Source of the DNA: Candidatus Peribacteraceae bacterium | GTDB lineage: Bacteria; Patescibacteriota; Gracilibacteria; Peribacterales; Peribacteraceae | Assembly (NCBI GenBank): GCA_028717505.1 | Contig: JAQUNQ010000067.1 | Span: forward strand, 1 to 5,978 | Length of the DNA stretch: 5,978 nt | Direction: 5' to 3' | Part shown: piece after piece, positions 5,929-5,978 of the stretch | How the letters are laid out: the number at the start of each line of letters is the position of its first letter | Position numbering within the stretch: the first letter of the stretch is position 1 | The notes under the pieces: model-generated | Databases searched by the model: none | Seen by the model: the letters and a program-made list of their open reading frames with translations, nothing else | Told to the model about the DNA's origin: nothing | Program-made: the position numbers and the translations under genes

Positions 5929-5978
5929 ATGCACTACTACCTCACCCTCCTCTCCCGTGCCTCCCTCCTCCATCTCCT
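5929..5978 (+). CDS. Second ABC-2 permease, N-terminal fragment (3' partial)
   Basis: An ATG at 5929 opens a frame to the window edge encoding MHYYLTLLSRASLLHL, which resembles the short cytoplasmic N-terminal helix of COG3694-type permeases (aromatic-rich start, then L-x-R-x-S-L). It begins ten bases after the TGA of the previous permease and in the same phase, with AGGG at 5923-5926 very close in front. In this family two permease genes are normally adjacent, which supports the call. An overlapping ATG at 5916 (ATGA) gives a Pro-rich frame and is rejected. Only 16 codons are visible, so identity rests mainly on context. Confidence 0.6.
   Translation, partial: MHYYLTLLSRASLLHL

Noticed and set aside
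5917..5931. Recoded UGA joining the two permeases in one frame (Gracilibacteria-like code)
   Set aside because: The two permease reading frames are in the same phase, but TGA also ends the lipase gene in the usual place, no in-frame TGA occurs inside other genes, and paired separate permeases are normal for this family.
5916..5978. Alternative downstream gene starting at ATGA overlap 5916
   Set aside because: That frame gives a Pro-rich peptide, whereas the 5929 frame gives a typical permease N-terminus.
1..5978. tRNA, rRNA, CRISPR array, transposase
   Set aside because: No cloverleaf with a GTTCRA-type arm, no rRNA-like stretch, no regularly spaced direct repeats and no transposase motif were found on reading both strands.

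Overview
The window looks like chromosomal DNA of an uncultured, fairly GC-rich bacterium. No rRNA, tRNA, CRISPR array or transposase is visible. Three features are compatible with a Patescibacteria (CPR) genome: few Shine-Dalgarno sites, a tandem cysteine-pair repeat protein, and strong patchiness in GC. This placement is an inference of low to moderate confidence. All supported genes are on the + strand.

Layout. (1) Positions 1-2591 hold the 3' part of a large gene whose start lies outside the window. Its product has a helical, charged region, a PPC-like beta-sandwich and a C-terminal pancreatic-lipase-like alpha/beta-hydrolase with a recognisable Ser/Asp/His set. (2) At 2588-3274, overlapping it by four bases (ATGA), lies a membrane-anchored protein with 12 regularly spaced cysteines. 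(3) At 3282-3962, seven bases further on, lies a secreted protein with a PsbP/DUF1795-like look. These three probably form one transcription unit making cell-surface or exported proteins. (4) Positions 3963-4451 are non-coding. They hold a sharply bounded block of about 190 bp at over 70% GC ending in a perfect 12-bp hairpin, then an AT-rich stretch with a perfect 14-bp palindrome. (5) At 4452-5075 lies a stand-alone RelA/SpoT-type HD hydrolase (small alarmone hydrolase, MESH1-like). (6) At 5122-5919 lies an ABC-2 type permease (ABC2_membrane_6 family), with the first codons of a probable partner permease from 5929 to the right edge.

The most notable signal is a mid-gene composition break near 1719. 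Hand counts of 60-base samples give 65-67% GC before it, about 43-52% in the lipase-coding part, 42-55% in the cysteine-repeat gene, and 68% again in the PsbP-like gene. The break falls at the border of the lipase domain, so the lipase domain and the translationally coupled downstream gene look like one exchangeable cassette. This recalls the toxin-domain plus immunity-gene arrangement of polymorphic toxins. That function is a hypothesis; nothing in the sequence proves it.
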